Positions 21,555 through 34,563 are shown, counted from the first letter of the stretch. The stretch is DNA of 64,000 nucleotides from Liquidambar formosana (GCA_039720395.1 CM077824.1:23079278-23143277), one strand, 5' to 3'. Made by a program: numbers and translations. Notes: generated by a model not told the origin, from the letters alone.

Positions 21555-24523
21555 TGTCACACCCCATTTTTGTCACCTTAGCTAGGACATATCATTTCAT
21601 GTAGGATTTTGAGTCCTTTTTGAGTCTAGTCTTTTGCATCGAGTTTCTATGGCATTGAATATCATGTGTATGAATTTTGAAGTGATTTAGAGTTCATTTC
21701 GATGGTCAATAAGAGCTTTTGCGACTTTAAGGGCATAATCGTCTTTTAAGCCGTATATTTTCCATTTGACCTTGGAATGAATCCCGAGTCATCCCATCAA
21801 GTTCATATGGTTATATAGAGTCCATATATAGGTTCAATTTCATGAATTAATGGTTTAAGATCAATTCGGCTCGTAATGGTTCGGGTTGGCTAAAAGACCC
21901 TTTCTTGGTTTGCTCAAATTGACTCATAAGACCCAACCAATTTTCTCTCAATTAACTTCAATTGGGCTTTATTTATGTCCTAAACATGTTTAGAAAGATC
22001 AATTTTCGATTGGGAAAGCATTCGGTTCGACCTTGTGTACAAACCCAGCTTAGCGACGGTGAAGCACCATGGTTAACCACCTTTGTAAAACCTAACCATG
22101 CACCCATGGTTGAGGATTTTTGTCCTAAAATGCTTAAAAATGTGTTCCCCTTCGAAACACGGTCGTTTTGGCTTTTATTTCGTCAAAATCGGACTTAATT
22201 TGAAGATTTTAGGACTTCTGAAGCAAGTGGAAGTCAAAACCGAAGCGGAAATAGGATGGCCTCGGGTAACCGTCCAGGCCTAGTTGGTCACCCGAGGAAT
22301 CCTACTTTAAGTCAACTTCTGACTCTATCTTCCCTCTTTTGACGGTTTCCTCCGCCAAAACAACTTGTCTGAGCCTAGGAGTGTGTAGGTTTGAGTTGTT
22401 TGAGCACCAAGAGAGTCTCTAATAGCCCTAGGATCATTATTTAGTGAATTAATCCTAGCCATTGGTTTAGGGGGTCAGTTCTCTATATAAAGGACATGAT
22501 ATTCAGCACATAGGGGGAGGTTAATTGCACTTTACACTTAGAGAGAGAGGGAGCTACGAGTTTGGAGAGCTAGAGGGACTTCAAGAGGAGGCTCTTCAAC
22601 CCCAAGCAAGCAAAGAAACGAGAGGTTTGAAGACAAGGAAGAGTCTACAAGAGGTAAGCATGTCTCTTTAATGCTGAAGATGAATTTCTGCTTCTCCTTC
22701 TTCTCTTTCTTCTTCTTCTTCTAAGGTAGTTATGATGCATGCAATTGTTCTTCTTATGGATGGAATTCAATGTTTATGTGATGTTATATGAATGATTTTA
22801 GGATAGTTTATGGCTTTATATGCTTGATAATCCCTGGTTTGCTAGGGATTTGAAAGTATTACTCTTGTTATCCTCTTAAATCATGCATAGTTCACATGTT
22901 TAAGTTGCTGTGATTATTATCATGAATTGATGCTCCTGTTAGTTAATATATGATATGAATGATATTCATGATAATTTGAGCATGTCTTAGAGTCATTTAG
23001 TAGGTTTTTATGCATAGTTGTGAGATTAGGGTTTCGATAACCCTGAAATCGCATAGGTCTTATACAGCATACTTAGCTTAGTTTTGTGAGTTGTTGCTCA
23101 TCATAATCATTCTATATATGCTGCATATAGTTGAACCATGCTAGGTTTGCATTCATATGGGATGTTTTATAGGTTTTTTGGAGACATTATCCTTTTCTAA
23201 GGATAATTATCCTTTTCGTTGAGTGAGGTTTTGCATGAGAGTCTTCTGTGATGTGTTTAAGCATGGAATCTTTTCTGTTGTGTTCTAGGGCATATATTTT
23301 ACGTAGGATATGCTGATTGCACCTCCCCATAACGACTTTTTTACGTGAAATTATCTTAAGATAGTTTTGCTTAAGAAAGCTCGCCGTAGGGAGGCCTATT
23401 TGCATATTTTACATGAAATATCATCTTTTTGGTTAGAATATGCTTTGTTATCATGTTTATTGATGTTATTGGAGTCTCTTATGCTTGTTAGTGTGTCTTT
23501 CATAGGTTTTTATGCATGTTAGTTAGGTCATTGCATGTAGGATTGAGTTAGAGTCCTTAGTTATTCATTATTCTTGTTGTTTGCATGATTAATGGATGAT
23601 TTTAGGCTTTGTCAAGGTTCTGTCCAGATTAGGATATTGTTTTCTTTGCATAATTGTGTGCACTTGTAAGGGTGCAAACAGGTACAATGCTTGTCCTATT
23701 GCAAATAGGGCTGCTATGGTCTGAAATGGCTAATGTTTGGAGCTTGTGCGCTCAGGTAAGTAGGGTTTGAAGGTGCCCCAATTCACCTTTCTTTTCTTTC
23801 TTTTCTCTTCTCCCTCCTAGGGTTACTTCTTAATACAAGCTTATGGTAATAATCAAAGGTTCCCTTCAATATAAAATTCTGGTTTTTATCAAGGTTTTCC
23901 TCTTATGGAAGTTTTCTGTTTTGGATTAAACCAATATATTTTCAAATAAGGAAACCTAGGGTTTTTACCATAAGTTTGTATTAGGTTGTAACTCTATTCT
24001 ATTCGAACTACGTGGACTTTGATCCATGTATTTCGCTGCATGGTACGTAGGCGCTCTTTGTGAGGCTCAAGTCCGTCCTACGATCCAAGTATCCTAGGTT
24101 TTTCTTTTCTTTTCTTCTTTTTTCTGTTTTGTTTTGTTTGTTTGATTATGCATGAGATGATTCGATGGAATATATGATATGCATGCTGCCTTGTGATGAT
24201 ATCTGATGATATTTGAGTGGAAAAGATATTAAGTTAGCCCAATTAAATTAAGAGACCAACTCGGGCGATGTGGGTGCCTATGGGCTTTTGCCCAGAACCT
24301 TCCCACGTCGTAACTTAGCCCCCGGATCCAATTTTCTGGTTTCAAAGACTGTGTTTTTCCTTTAATGGAGTCATGTGGTTTTGAAAATAAAACATTTTTG
24401 TGGTTTTCCTCTTTCCCTAAAAAATGAGGTGGCGACTCCTTTTTGTTTGTTGTCTTTAAACCCCCTATATTGATTTTTGCCAAACCCTTGTGGGCTCCGC
24501 GCTTCCTTTTTCATGGGTTCACA
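21555..24523 (+). repeat. 3' LTR of the Tat element
   Basis: A 2,969-bp LTR from TGTCACACCCC to GGGTTCACA. The palindromic module is contracted to 22259-22297 and the TATA box is at 22484-22491. Around 22700-22790 the sequence is unlike both other LTR copies, while the first 1.1 kb and last 1.4 kb closely match the 5' LTR. Confidence 0.93.
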
Positions 24524-24705
24524 ATGCCCTTAAAGTCGCAAAAGTTCTTATTGACTATTGAAATGAAATCCAAATCACTTCAAAATTCATACACATGATA
24601 TTCAATGCCATAGAAACTCAATGCAAAAGACTAGACTCGAAAAGAACTCAAAATCCTATATAAAATGATGAATCCTAGCTAAGGTGACAAAAATGGGGTG
24701 TGACA
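24524..24705 (-). repeat. Inverted 180-bp LTR fragment next to the 3' LTR
   Basis: Reverse complement of the first 180 or so bases of the same LTR family: it ends ggtgacaaaaatggggtgtgaca. It starts with no spacer after the 3' LTR. The fragment is more diverged from the two LTRs than they are from each other over the same stretch, so it is not a simple copy of them. Confidence 0.85.
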
Positions 24706-25699
24706 CCCACATCCAAAAAATTCCCATGTCCACTATCCGTGCTATCGCCATCTAATTTTTGCAACCATTGTTTTTGTTCAACTCAAAATGGAATCTGACA
24801 TAAATAACATGAAATAAAACAATGACCAATAGCCCAAAATGTAGAGCAAACCCCCCGTAGACCAAAATGTAAGCCAAAAAATACAAGTGAGTCACTGTTT
24901 GCCACTTTTATTATTATTCTCCCACACTTTGAAATCCTCTTCACTCCACGATCTTTGTCCCTGTTGCAAATACTCATTCACCAACTTTTTTCGCATCAGT
25001 AGACAATGGCTTCCTAAAGTCCGTCTCCACTTCGAGCGAGTTTGCAAGCCACAACACAACACTCCACCCTACATTCATTCATCATTTATCAGTTTATATA
25101 TACCTAAGGCAAAAGTAGAAAGGAAACATGCATTTAGAATTAACATTAGGTTGACTTCTCAACTACATTAATATACCAAAAAAAAAAAAAAAACCCCATT
25201 ACACTCAGTTACATTGCATTTTTAATCAAGGCAAATTTTTGTCACCAAAAACAACTTTGACATAACAAAAAAAACAGCAACCAATTACATGGCAAACGAC
25301 TAATGAAACTAGTGGAAAGCTAGATATAGAAAAACAAAGATGCACACAATTAGACATGACATTGAACCACCACTAAGTCACTCTTTACATTAAAAATTCA
25401 GATTTTTTGTGCGTTTCATTATGTAACTATTTTTATGTACCACGACTATGATTGTAGTGGTTTATAAGTGCCCTAAGACCGTTTGAAATAATTGTCTTCA
25501 ATCCCAAAATAACTACACAATAAACAAAGATTGTGTTTACTGAACATCCCAGGGAATTTTTTTCCGCTAGAGTCAATGTCCAAATACTACACATCATCTA
25601 GTGTCTAATCCATAAAACCTCCACATCTCGAATGATCTATAATAAGAATATTTTTGCCTTAAGAAACAACAGTTACTTCGAGATGTGTTGCTTTAAATC
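24706..25699. other. Unassigned AT-rich sequence
   Basis: Begins cccacatccaaaaaattccc. An A-run lies at about 25178-25193. No gene, LTR or terminal repeat was recognised. It may be the continuation of the CACTA-like copy interrupted at 3825. Near 25450 there is ttgtagtg, the reverse of CACTACAA, but the match to the 3093 terminus is short. Confidence 0.4.
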
Positions 25700-26724
25700 C
25701 AAAAAAGATTAAGACGTCTGAATCATGATTAAGACGTTTGAAATAAGCTTAAGACGTCTGACGTATGAGGCCCTAATTTACACTATCTAATTTTTTAAGA
25801 CACTTGATTAAGACATCTAAATCAAAGTTTAAACATCTGAATTTAGTTTAAAACATCTGAAAAGTGAAAGACCAAATATTGCACTCTCTCTGATTTTTTA
25901 AGACGTAAAAATAAGATGTTTTAAAGAGGTTTAAGACGTCTGAAAAGAGTTCAAGACGTCTGAATCCTCATGAACAGTGCCTTTGAAAAACTTCTATAGA
26001 AAAGAATCCTCTAGTTTTTTAAGGCGCCTGAATCAGACGTTTTAAATCAATTTCAAACGTCTGAATCTCTTGGGACTGACTCATAGCGGGTAGTTTTTTA
26101 AACGGTCTTTTGAGCATTAAATGCCCACCAAGCCATCTTTCCCAGCATTTATTGCTACAAAATGGTTCATATGGACCCATTGGGCTATATATACAAGTGT
26201 TAAACTCATTAATGGGTATTCATTGAGCTAAAAACAAGATCATTCATTTACAAGCCCTAATTTCACTTGTGAGTATTTATTGAGTTTCAATCAATAGTTG
26301 AGTGAGCTTTCAATTTCTGTGTATCTACTCTTTTGAGAGAGCTTCTTGAGCACAAAAACATACTCCATTCATCTTGTATCCAAGGGTTGAGAGAAACTCT
26401 AATTTGTAAGCACTTAAAGAATGTTTTTAAACAAGTGTTGGTGAAGAACACTTGGTATTGTAAAGGTTTGCTGATCCACCTTGAAGGAAAGTGATAGTGG
26501 ATTCATGAATCCTTAAGCAAGCTCTTAAGGAGAGGACGTAGGCAGGAGGCCGAACCTCGTTAACATTGTTTGCATTCTCTTCCTTTTTATCTCTTTATTA
26601 TTGCTTGTTCTTGTAGCTATTCTCACTTGCAATAATTTGTTTTTGAGTTTGCAATTAATTTTTAATTTGGCCTATAACCCTATTCACCCCCCCCCCCTTC
26701 TAGGGTTATATATTTGGGACAACA
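25700..26724 (+). repeat. 5' LTR of the copia element, 5' truncated
   Basis: Matches the 3' LTR from about 37010 to its end (…ttatatatttgggacaaca) but lacks the first 400 or so bases, including TGTTGGCCC. The start is approximate. It contains repeated aagacgtctga motifs and a C-run just before the end (about 26688-26698). Confidence 0.85.
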
Positions 26725-26726
26725 AT

Positions 26727-26738
26727 TGGTATCAGAGC
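26727..26738 (+). other. Primer binding site, tRNA-iMet
   Basis: TGGTATCAGAGC two bases after the 5' LTR end. This is the complement of the initiator tRNA-Met 3' end and the usual copia primer site. Confidence 0.92.
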
Positions 26739-28146
26739 TTAACCTCTTGCATTTGATATGTCTTTCTTGCGAGAAACAATATGGCCAACTATAGTGGTAA
26801 CAGATTCACCGAAGGACAATCGTCCAATAGACCACCTCTATTTAATGGAGACACTTCTCTATATAATTTCTGGAAAATTAGAATGCAAATCTTTATTCAA
26901 TCCACTAGCTATGAGTTATAGAATATTACTTCTAAGGGTCTTTTGATCCTTACTAAAGTAGTAGATGGAGTTACACTTCCTAAAGTTCCACAAGAATATA
27001 CTAGTGCTGATCATAAGTCTCTTGAACTCAATTCTAAAGCCATTGAATTACTACATTGTGCCCTAACAAATGATGAATTTAGCAAAATCTCTAGGTGCAC
27101 TAGTGCCAAAGAGATATGGGATACATTAGAAGTCACATATGAAGGAACCTTTCAAGTGAAAGAAGCAAAGATAAATATGCTTGTTTGTGAATATGAATTG
27201 TTCAAAATGAAAAAGGACGAATCAATTAGTGATATGTTTGCTCATTTCAATGCTATTATAAATCTTTTGAATTCTCTTGGCAAAATTTATACTAACTCCG
27301 AATTGGTGAGAAAAATTCTTAGAAGCTTGCCAAAAGAATGGGATACATTCACAACGGTCGTGCTTCAATCAAAAGAACTTAGTTCAATGACTCTAGTAAC
27401 CTTGATAGAAGCCTAGTCACTCAAGAGTTTGTGTTCAAGGCACGTGAAGTAAGTGAAAGCAAGACTTCGAAGAGTTTAGCCCTCAAAGCCTCACATGATG
27501 AAGAAGAACCATCAATTGAAGAATGTGAAAATGAGGAAGAAGAAGATATAGCTTTCATATCTCAAAAGCTCAAAAGGTTCTTTTCTAGAAGAAATCAAGG
27601 AAGGAGATTCAACAAGGGTGAATCATCCAAAAGAGCTCCAAATAGAAGAGAGGCCTCTAATAGGGAACCTTAAGTGTGCTTTGAATGCAAAAAGGACATA
27701 TCAAGATAAATTGCCCTCAACTCAACAGCAACTACAACAAAACAAGTCATAATAACAACAACTTCAAAAACAATAAGAAGTTCAACAAGAAAGCTTTTAC
27801 CGTCACTTGGGATGATGAAGCCAATAGTGATGAAGAAGAAGAGGAGGATTTTGCAATCAAGAAGTTGCAAATTTTTGTCTCATGGCAAAGTAAGATGAGG
27901 TAATCAAATCTAACTCAAGTGATTATCCTATGGAAGAACTTCCTACTTTTGAAGAATTGCAATATGCACTTAAAGACACCTTTCTTAAATTAAAAAAGGT
28001 TTTCTCTAAAAAACAATGATTTGAAAAAGAATATCACATCTCTTCAAGAAGAATTAGATGCTTTGAAAAATAAAAATTTAGAATTAAAAGGTAAGATAGA
28101 CTCACCCTCTACCATCTCTCAATTTAGTCTTGAAAGTGAAAATACT

Positions 28147-30387
28147 TGTCACGCCCCTACTCGGAGAGTCGACACGTGGATAAAAGTCAAAGTAGAAAGG
28201 TGTACACGTGGATAAGTCAGAGTATAAAAGTTGCGGAAGACTTAGTCAAATCCATGTGTTTTTTTTTTGGTTAAATTAATAATTGTATCAGCTCATCAAT
28301 AACACCCAAATAACTGACATGAAATGTTATGCTCACACATCATGCCCATAATAATATACGATCCCAAAATAATGCCAACATCCCTGACACATAGGCTAGA
28401 TTCAAACTATTCAAAGTTCAATAAGTAATAATTGTAATAACAATAATAATAGTAATGTCTACACATCAAAATAGCATAGCCTCTATGCAATGCACGTGCG
28501 TCTATCTTCATCTATGACTATACTAGTATGTGACCTTCAAGTTCCAATTCCTTAGTTCATGTAACTAAGCATCCGCCATCGGCGAACCCTCACTCATCAC
28601 CTGATCATCTGAAATAATAATAGGATGAGTTGCGAAGCCCAATAGGAAATATGTGTGGATTCTATACAATTAATATATGTGCAAATACATGGTATCTAAA
28701 TTAAAATCATTTAATTACTTAAAATCAAATAACAGTCACAAATCAGTACTTTGTATGGGTTTTGAGTTAATTTCCCAAAATTCTCATAGTATCTCCAATT
28801 CCCAAGACTATGGGATCAAACCATGCATCAACCGTCGCTGATCATAGGTTACGTCGTCACGTCAACTCCCGGCTCAGCCAAGCACGAAAATAACCAACAC
28901 CTGCGCGACGTTCTTCCTTGAGGGCTTTAAGGTCTTTCACCCAAGGGCACTTTACCCTGCTTGCTATTCGCGGAGTGTTCTCAACGCAAGACACCACTCC
29001 ATTGTGGTGCCCCCACCCGTTTGATGCATACTAAGACCCAAGGTCCATATATCCAAAACATTTTCCATCATTCAAATAAATATCGAGTGTCCAAAAGTAT
29101 CCATAAACACGTTTGATAAATTTATGGAATTTCAATAACATTTCTAATGCATTTCCAAGTAAACAACATTTATAAAGCATTTTTCTATATTCTAAGTATC
29201 ATGAAAATTCCACACATTTAACAGATATTTCACAATAACATTTAAATGAGTATATAACCATGTATCTTTAAGCAACAATATAAAATAGTAGTATCAAATG
29301 ATATATTGAAGGATTCCCTAAATTTTGAACAAGTAATAAAAATATTTGGTTATAAATCAATGGGAAAATCCAACAATATCATTAAGGCATTTAAAATCAC
29401 ATTCATAAAATAACACCATATTAAATGTAAAGAAGCCACATTTCCTACCTCAATCGCGAGAAATACCAACCCAAAACCACGTGATAGACACTGACAATGC
29501 GAATGCAGCGTTAATGCTCCTTAGGGTCCTCCCAAGGACCAATAAAATCTGATAATTATGCATACGTAATATTTAGGTAAATTTCAAAATAAATATAACG
29601 TACTCAAAAATTACTATTGGCCTTCTAACAGTGAACTATGGTCCCAAAATGATCAAAATAATTTTTAAAACACTCTCTATAATTTTTGGGAATTTCTCAT
29701 AATTTTCAGGAATTTTCTAGTCAACTAAAGGTCCCAAAGGGTAGGGCCCGCCAAGACGAGTCCAACGGTCAAATTTGGAGTTCATATGATTATCGTATGG
29801 CTTTTAAATGTGTGAGAACACGATAAGGTAAATGGATGCACCCACACAGGATCATAGTCCTATGGGGTCATCTTCAACCTCCCACGGGTTGAATTGTGTA
29901 ACTCGGTTACACCGTGTGTTCAACGGGCCAACTTCGATGATTAATATCTCCCTCGTTTCTTAACCGTTTTCAGTTATTCAAGTGTCGAATCGAAGCTCAC
30001 GCAGAGTACTACGTGCGCGTATAAATTATTCATTCAGAATCTTATAAAATCATATTTGTTTTTAAGCCTAAAGTTTCGGGTTTTCATGATCCAAAATTCT
30101 AAAATTTCTAAAACTTAAACCATGGTGTTCCTTGGTCCCAAAAACATAAAATACAATCATCCTTTCTAAGAATAACACAAGAAAATAAAATTATATATAC
30201 ATATGGATATACACAGTACGTGACATATATATATAAAATCAACAATAGTGGAGGTGAGGTTTTTACCTCACAAAGAGAGCTCCACGAACTCAACCAAAAA
30301 TCTCCACAAGACCACTCTTTTTCTCTTCTGTTCTCTCTCAGTTTCTCTCTTTCTCTATTAGTTTTTCCCTAACTCCCTGTCTCAGGT

Positions 30388-30451
<64 letters not shown>

Positions 30452-30777
30452 TCATTTGAACCAGATGCAAATGGGAATAGAGATGGGAGTCAAGGTGAGT
30501 AGGTGCGGTTGAAGTATAGCCTCTTAATTGCTGAAGGAAAAACAGGGCCGGGGTTATTATGGGTTGCAAGTTGCAAGGAGAAAATTGACCGGGAAGGGTT
30601 AGGCTTGCAGAATAGAGGAGGAAAATGGGTAGTTTGTTCACATTCATCTCCATGGTTTGTGCTATGGTGTGGTTGGGCGCATGATTTTATGCTATACATG
30701 CCTAAATTATGGTAAAGTTGCACACATAGGATCAAAATAAATATTATATATATATTTATAATATTCAGGTCATCACA
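28147..30777 (-). mobile_element. Solo LTR (2.6 kb) nested in the copia gag
   Basis: Flanked by the 5-bp direct repeat ATACT (28142-28146 and 30778-30782), with TG...CA ends on either strand and no coding region. The minus strand is favoured: it would start TGTGATGACC and end GGGGCGTGACA, and it has a (TA)n/TATA stretch followed by a purine-rich leader and a gaggtaaaa donor-like site. A Ty3/gypsy (chromovirus-like) origin is likely from the ends and length. The copia gag frame resumes right after it, which proves insertion into an existing element. Confidence 0.8.
30391..30448. repeat. (TA)n microsatellite
   Basis: An uninterrupted TA dinucleotide run of about 29 units inside the solo LTR, just upstream of its presumed transcription start on the minus strand. 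Confidence 0.95.
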
Positions 30778-31149
30778 ATACTTTATTGAAAGAAAAGATT
30801 GAGGACTTGACTAATACCTTGGCCAAGTTTACCAATGAAAGGGATAACTTGGATAAGATATTAACTAGTCAAAGATGTTGTTTTGACAAGGCCGAAATTG
30901 GTTATAAAAAACATGTTAAACAAAAATCTTACATAAATTTCTTTCCTAAGCCTAATGTCTCTAACCCACCTAAAGTCTCATGTACCTATTGCAACAAGGA
31001 TGGACATAACTTCTACGCTTGTAACATAAGAAGGAGACCTAAAGGTTTTCCTAGGAAGGTGTGGGTAGTTAAGGGAACTTCACCACCCATGGCTAACACA
31101 TATGGATCCAAGAAAGCATGGGTAGCAAAGAAAGTTACTTGAAATTGTT

Positions 31150-34100
31150 GTGTATGCATGCTTAAAGTCTTCAAGCAATGAGAAATGGTTTCTTGATAGT
31201 GGATATTCAAGGCACATGATGGGTGATAGATCAAAGTTCGTCTCTTTGAAGCCCAAGGATAGAGGATTTGTGACATTTAGAGACATTGCCAAGGGTAAGA
31301 TAATAGGTATTAGTAAGGTTGGTAAGAATTCCTCTCTTTATGTTGAAAATGTTTTGTTAGTTGATGATTTAAAGCATAATCTCCTTAACATTAGTCAATT
31401 ATGTGATAAAGGCTATAGAGTTACTTTTAAATCTAATAAGTGCGTAATTGAGGATGATGATAAGATTCTATTTGTTGCATATAGGATTGGTAACATCTAT
31501 GCTATAGAGTTTGAAGAAATCGCAATACAAAATGTTCATTGCTTCTCCGTTTTAAATGAGAATCATTGGTTATGGCATAGAAGACTTAGATATGCTAGCA
31601 TGGATTTGATTTCAAAACTTTCTAGGCATGAACTTGTAAGAGGTTTACCAAAAGCATAATTTCAAAAGATGGAGTGTGTAGTGCATGCTAATTTGGAAAA
31701 CAAACTAAGTCTTCCTTCAAAACAAAAACTTATATTTCAACTACAAGACCTTTGCAACTTATTCATATGGACCTATTTGGACCTATTGCTATTGCAAGCC
31801 TCGAAGGGAAGCACTATGCATTTGTAATTATTAATGACTACTCTAGATATACATGGGTGTTCTTCTTTGCACATAAAGATGAGACTCTGCTATATTTGTA
31901 ACATATTGTAGAAGAGTCCAAAATGAGAAAGGGTATACCATTACATATGTTTGGAGTGATAAAGGGAGTGAATTTGTCAATAAGGATATTGAACATTATT
32001 GTGATGAGAATGGATTTGGTCACAATTTCTCCGCCCCTAGAACTCCTCAACAAAATGGTGTAGTTGAAAGAAAGAATAAAACACTTGAAGAAATGTCTAG
32101 AACCATACTTAATGAACATTCATTATCTCAATATTTTTGGGTAGATGCCATTAACCCTTCATGTTATGTAATGAATAGAGTGCTATTAAGGTCTAAACTT
32201 GGTAAGATTCCATATGAACCATGGAATTATAAGAAACCTAACATTGGTTACTTTAAAGTCTTTGGTAGTAAATGCTTTATATTAAATGATAGAGATAAAC
32301 TTTCTAAATTTGATTCTAAATCCAATAAAGGTGTAGTTCTTGAATATTTTACGAAGAGTAAAGTATATAGAGTTTTTAATAAGAGAACATTAACCGTTCA
32401 GGAATCTATGCATGTTGTATTTAATGAAACTAACCCTCTTGCTACAAAGAAGAATGTGGATGATGATGATGATGTAGCTACAAGCTTACAAGAACAAGTT
32501 AAAAACTTAAATCTAAATGACAAGCAAGATCCACAAGACAAAGGCAAAGAAAAGGAAGAAGATGAAGTCATTAAAGTCCAGAAACCAAAAGAAGTAGAAA
32601 TTGAAAACACTCCACTTCATCCAGATGTTACCAAGACGTGAAAATTTGTGAGGAATCATCCTAAAGATCAAATCTTAGGTGAACCCTCATGTGGAATAAG
32701 AACTCGCTCTTCGATGAGAAATATTTGCGATCATCTTGTATTTTTATCTCAAATTAAACTTAAGAATATCAATAAGGCCGAAAGGATGAATCATGGATTC
32801 TTGCTATGCAAGAAGAACTTAACCAATTTGAAAGGAACAAGGTATGGACCTTGGTTCCTAGACCACATAACCATGGTGTAATAGGCACCATATGGGTTTA
32901 TAGAAACAAGAAAGATGAATCAGGTAATATTGTAAGAAACAAGGCATGATTAGTTGCCCAAGGTTTCAATCAACAAGAAGGCATTGATTATAATGAGACT
33001 TATGCACCGATTGTTAGACTTAAAGTTATTAGGATGCTACTTGCATTTGCATGCTATAAAGATTTCAAATTATTTCAAATGGATGTTAATAGTGCTTTCT
33101 TAAATGGTTTTATTGAAGAAGAAGTTTATATTGAACAACTTCCCAGTTTTGAAAATCATGAATTTCCAAACCATGTGTTTAAATTAATAAAAGCTTTATA
33201 TGGTTTGAAACAAGCTCCTAGAGCTTAGTATGAAAGACTTAGTGGATTTCCAATAAAAAACGGTTTTAAAAGAGGAAAACTTGACACCACACTTTTTATC
33301 AAAACCATTGATAAGGACATACTTATTATTCAAATATATGTTGATGATATCATTTTTTGTCCTACTAATGAAAGTTTATGTGAGGATTTTGCTAAAGTCA
33401 TGTAAAGAAGAGTTTGAAATGAGAATGATGGGCGAACTCAACTTCTTCCTTTGACTACAAATCAAGCAAACGAAAGAAGGAACTTTCTTGAATCAATCCC
33501 AATATATCAAAGATTTGATCAAGAAGTATGGATTGAAAGACGGATTGAACTTCGCCACTCCTATGAGCACCTTTATCAAACTTAAGAAGGATGAGAAAGG
33601 TACATGCATGGATCAAAAGAAATACCGAGGTATGATTGGTAGTTTACTTTATCTCATCGCTAGTAGACCGAATATCATGTATAGCGTATGTTTATGTGCT
33701 AAATATCAATCATGTCCCAAAGAATCTCACATGCTTGTTGTTAAACGTATATTTAAATATCTTAGTGGCACTATCAATTTTGGCTTATGGTATCCTAAAT
33801 TCACATTATTTGACATGCTTAGTTATTCTGATGTGGACTTTGCCGGATGCAAAGAAGATCACAAAAGCACAAGTGAGACTTGTCACTTTCTTGGACATTC
33901 CCTAGTTTCTTGGTTTAATAAGAAACAAACTTTAGTTGCTCTTTCTACAGCCGAGGCCGGATACTTAGCGGCCGGAAGTTGTTGTGCACAAGTGTTGTAC
34001 ATAAAACAATAACTTGAGGACTTTGAACTTCATTATAATCATATTCCTATAAAATGTGATAATACAAGTGCAATTAATCTAACTAAGAACCCCATACAGA

Positions 34101-34290
34101 ATTCACGCACTAAACACATTTAAATTAGATATCCCTTTATTCGAGATCATATTCAAAAAGGGGATGTTGAGATTGATTTCATTGGTATGGAACACCAATT
34201 TGCGAATATCTTTACAAAATCTCTTCAAGAAGATAGGTTTAATTTCATAAAACGTGAACTTGGTATGTGCTTGAGTGATGATGTGTGTTG
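31150..34290 (+). pseudogene. pol of the copia element: protease, integrase, RT, RNase H
   Basis: Protease at about 31187-31220 (WFLDSGYSRHM; the D-S-G triad is kept). The pre-integrase domain LWHRRLRYASMDLISKL is at about 31570. Integrase is scattered over frames, with the PQQNGVVERKN catalytic Glu region at about 32045. RT runs from about 32790 (IGTIWVYRNKK) with YVDD at 33337-33348, interrupted by TGA near 32947 and TAG at 33226. The RNase H part (33488-34012) has STAEAGYLAA and continues past a stop to DNTSAINLTKNP and the end near 34290. Frames change many times, so no working enzyme is possible. Confidence 0.9.
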
Positions 34291-34317
34291 AATTTGAAAA
34301 TCTTTCAAAATTTTCTC

Positions 34318-34563
34318 TTCAGGCTGTTTAAAACATCTTAATTTGAATTCAGACATCTTAAAGTTTTTCAGACATCTACATCTTAAAACCTTCTTCAGAC
34401 GTCTTAAAAAATTTCATGAATCTTAACCCATTTTTGGCTCTTTGGAATTTTTAGACGCCTGTTTCAGGCGTCTGAAACGAGCTATCACGTCTAATTTCAT
34501 CAGGCTGACTTTTCATTCCCATAGATTTTAGACGTCTGAAACCGATTTAGACATCTGAATTCA
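34318..34563 (+). promoter_or_regulatory. AGACGTCT palindrome cluster between pol and the extra ORF
   Basis: Contains at least seven variants of agacgtct / agacatct / agacgcct, such as cagacgtcttaaa and tagacgtctgaaacc. The same motif is dense in both LTRs (about 25705-26060 and 36980-37350). A CT-rich leader follows and leads to an ATG at 34749. A promoter or enhancer role is inferred. Confidence 0.45.

Larger units (their letters stand above)
3825..24523 (+). mobile_element. Tat/Ogre-lineage Ty3/gypsy LTR retrotransposon, nearly full length
   Basis: A 20.7-kb element with paired LTRs (3825-6852 and 21555-24523), each starting TGTCACACCCC and ending TTCACA, a tRNA-Arg primer site, gag-protease, RT, RNase H, a second RNase H and integrase, then a 7-kb 3' region with two antisense genes and tandem repeats. 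The RT to RNase H to extra RNase H to integrase order, the G-patch after protease, the very long LTRs and the antisense ORFs beyond integrase are all traits of the plant Tat/Ogre/Retand group. The coding frames carry stops and frameshifts, so this copy is not autonomous. A clean 5-bp target duplication is not visible: acatc precedes the 5' LTR, and acatc recurs at 24709-24713 only beyond an inverted LTR fragment and three extra bases. Confidence 0.93.
26781..31140 (+). pseudogene. gag of the copia element, split by a solo LTR
   Basis: ATG at 26781 (MANYSGNRF) with the usual FNGDTSLYNFWKIRM capsid start. A TAG at 26919 is followed by the same frame (26943-27416) with the UBN2-type gag domain. 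It shifts frame near 27416, continues with an acidic stretch and a zinc knuckle (CFECKKGHIKINC) disturbed by another frameshift near 27690. The frame runs to about 28140, where a solo LTR is inserted, and resumes at about 30783 with KEKIEDLTNTLAKF, a second zinc-knuckle-like CTYCNKDGHNFYAC (about 30980-31022), and ends before the protease. Gag would form the particle; this copy cannot. Confidence 0.85.

Noticed and set aside
25440..25462. ttgtagtgg near 25452-25460 as the second terminus of the CACTA-like element
   Set aside because: Only about 8 bases match the inverted CACTACAA, subterminal units are absent, and the flanking three bases do not match those at 3090-3092.
30390..30653. ORF ending in repeated IY
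   Set aside because: Translation of the (TA)n microsatellite in the solo LTR; the same applies to the ORF at 56917-57135.
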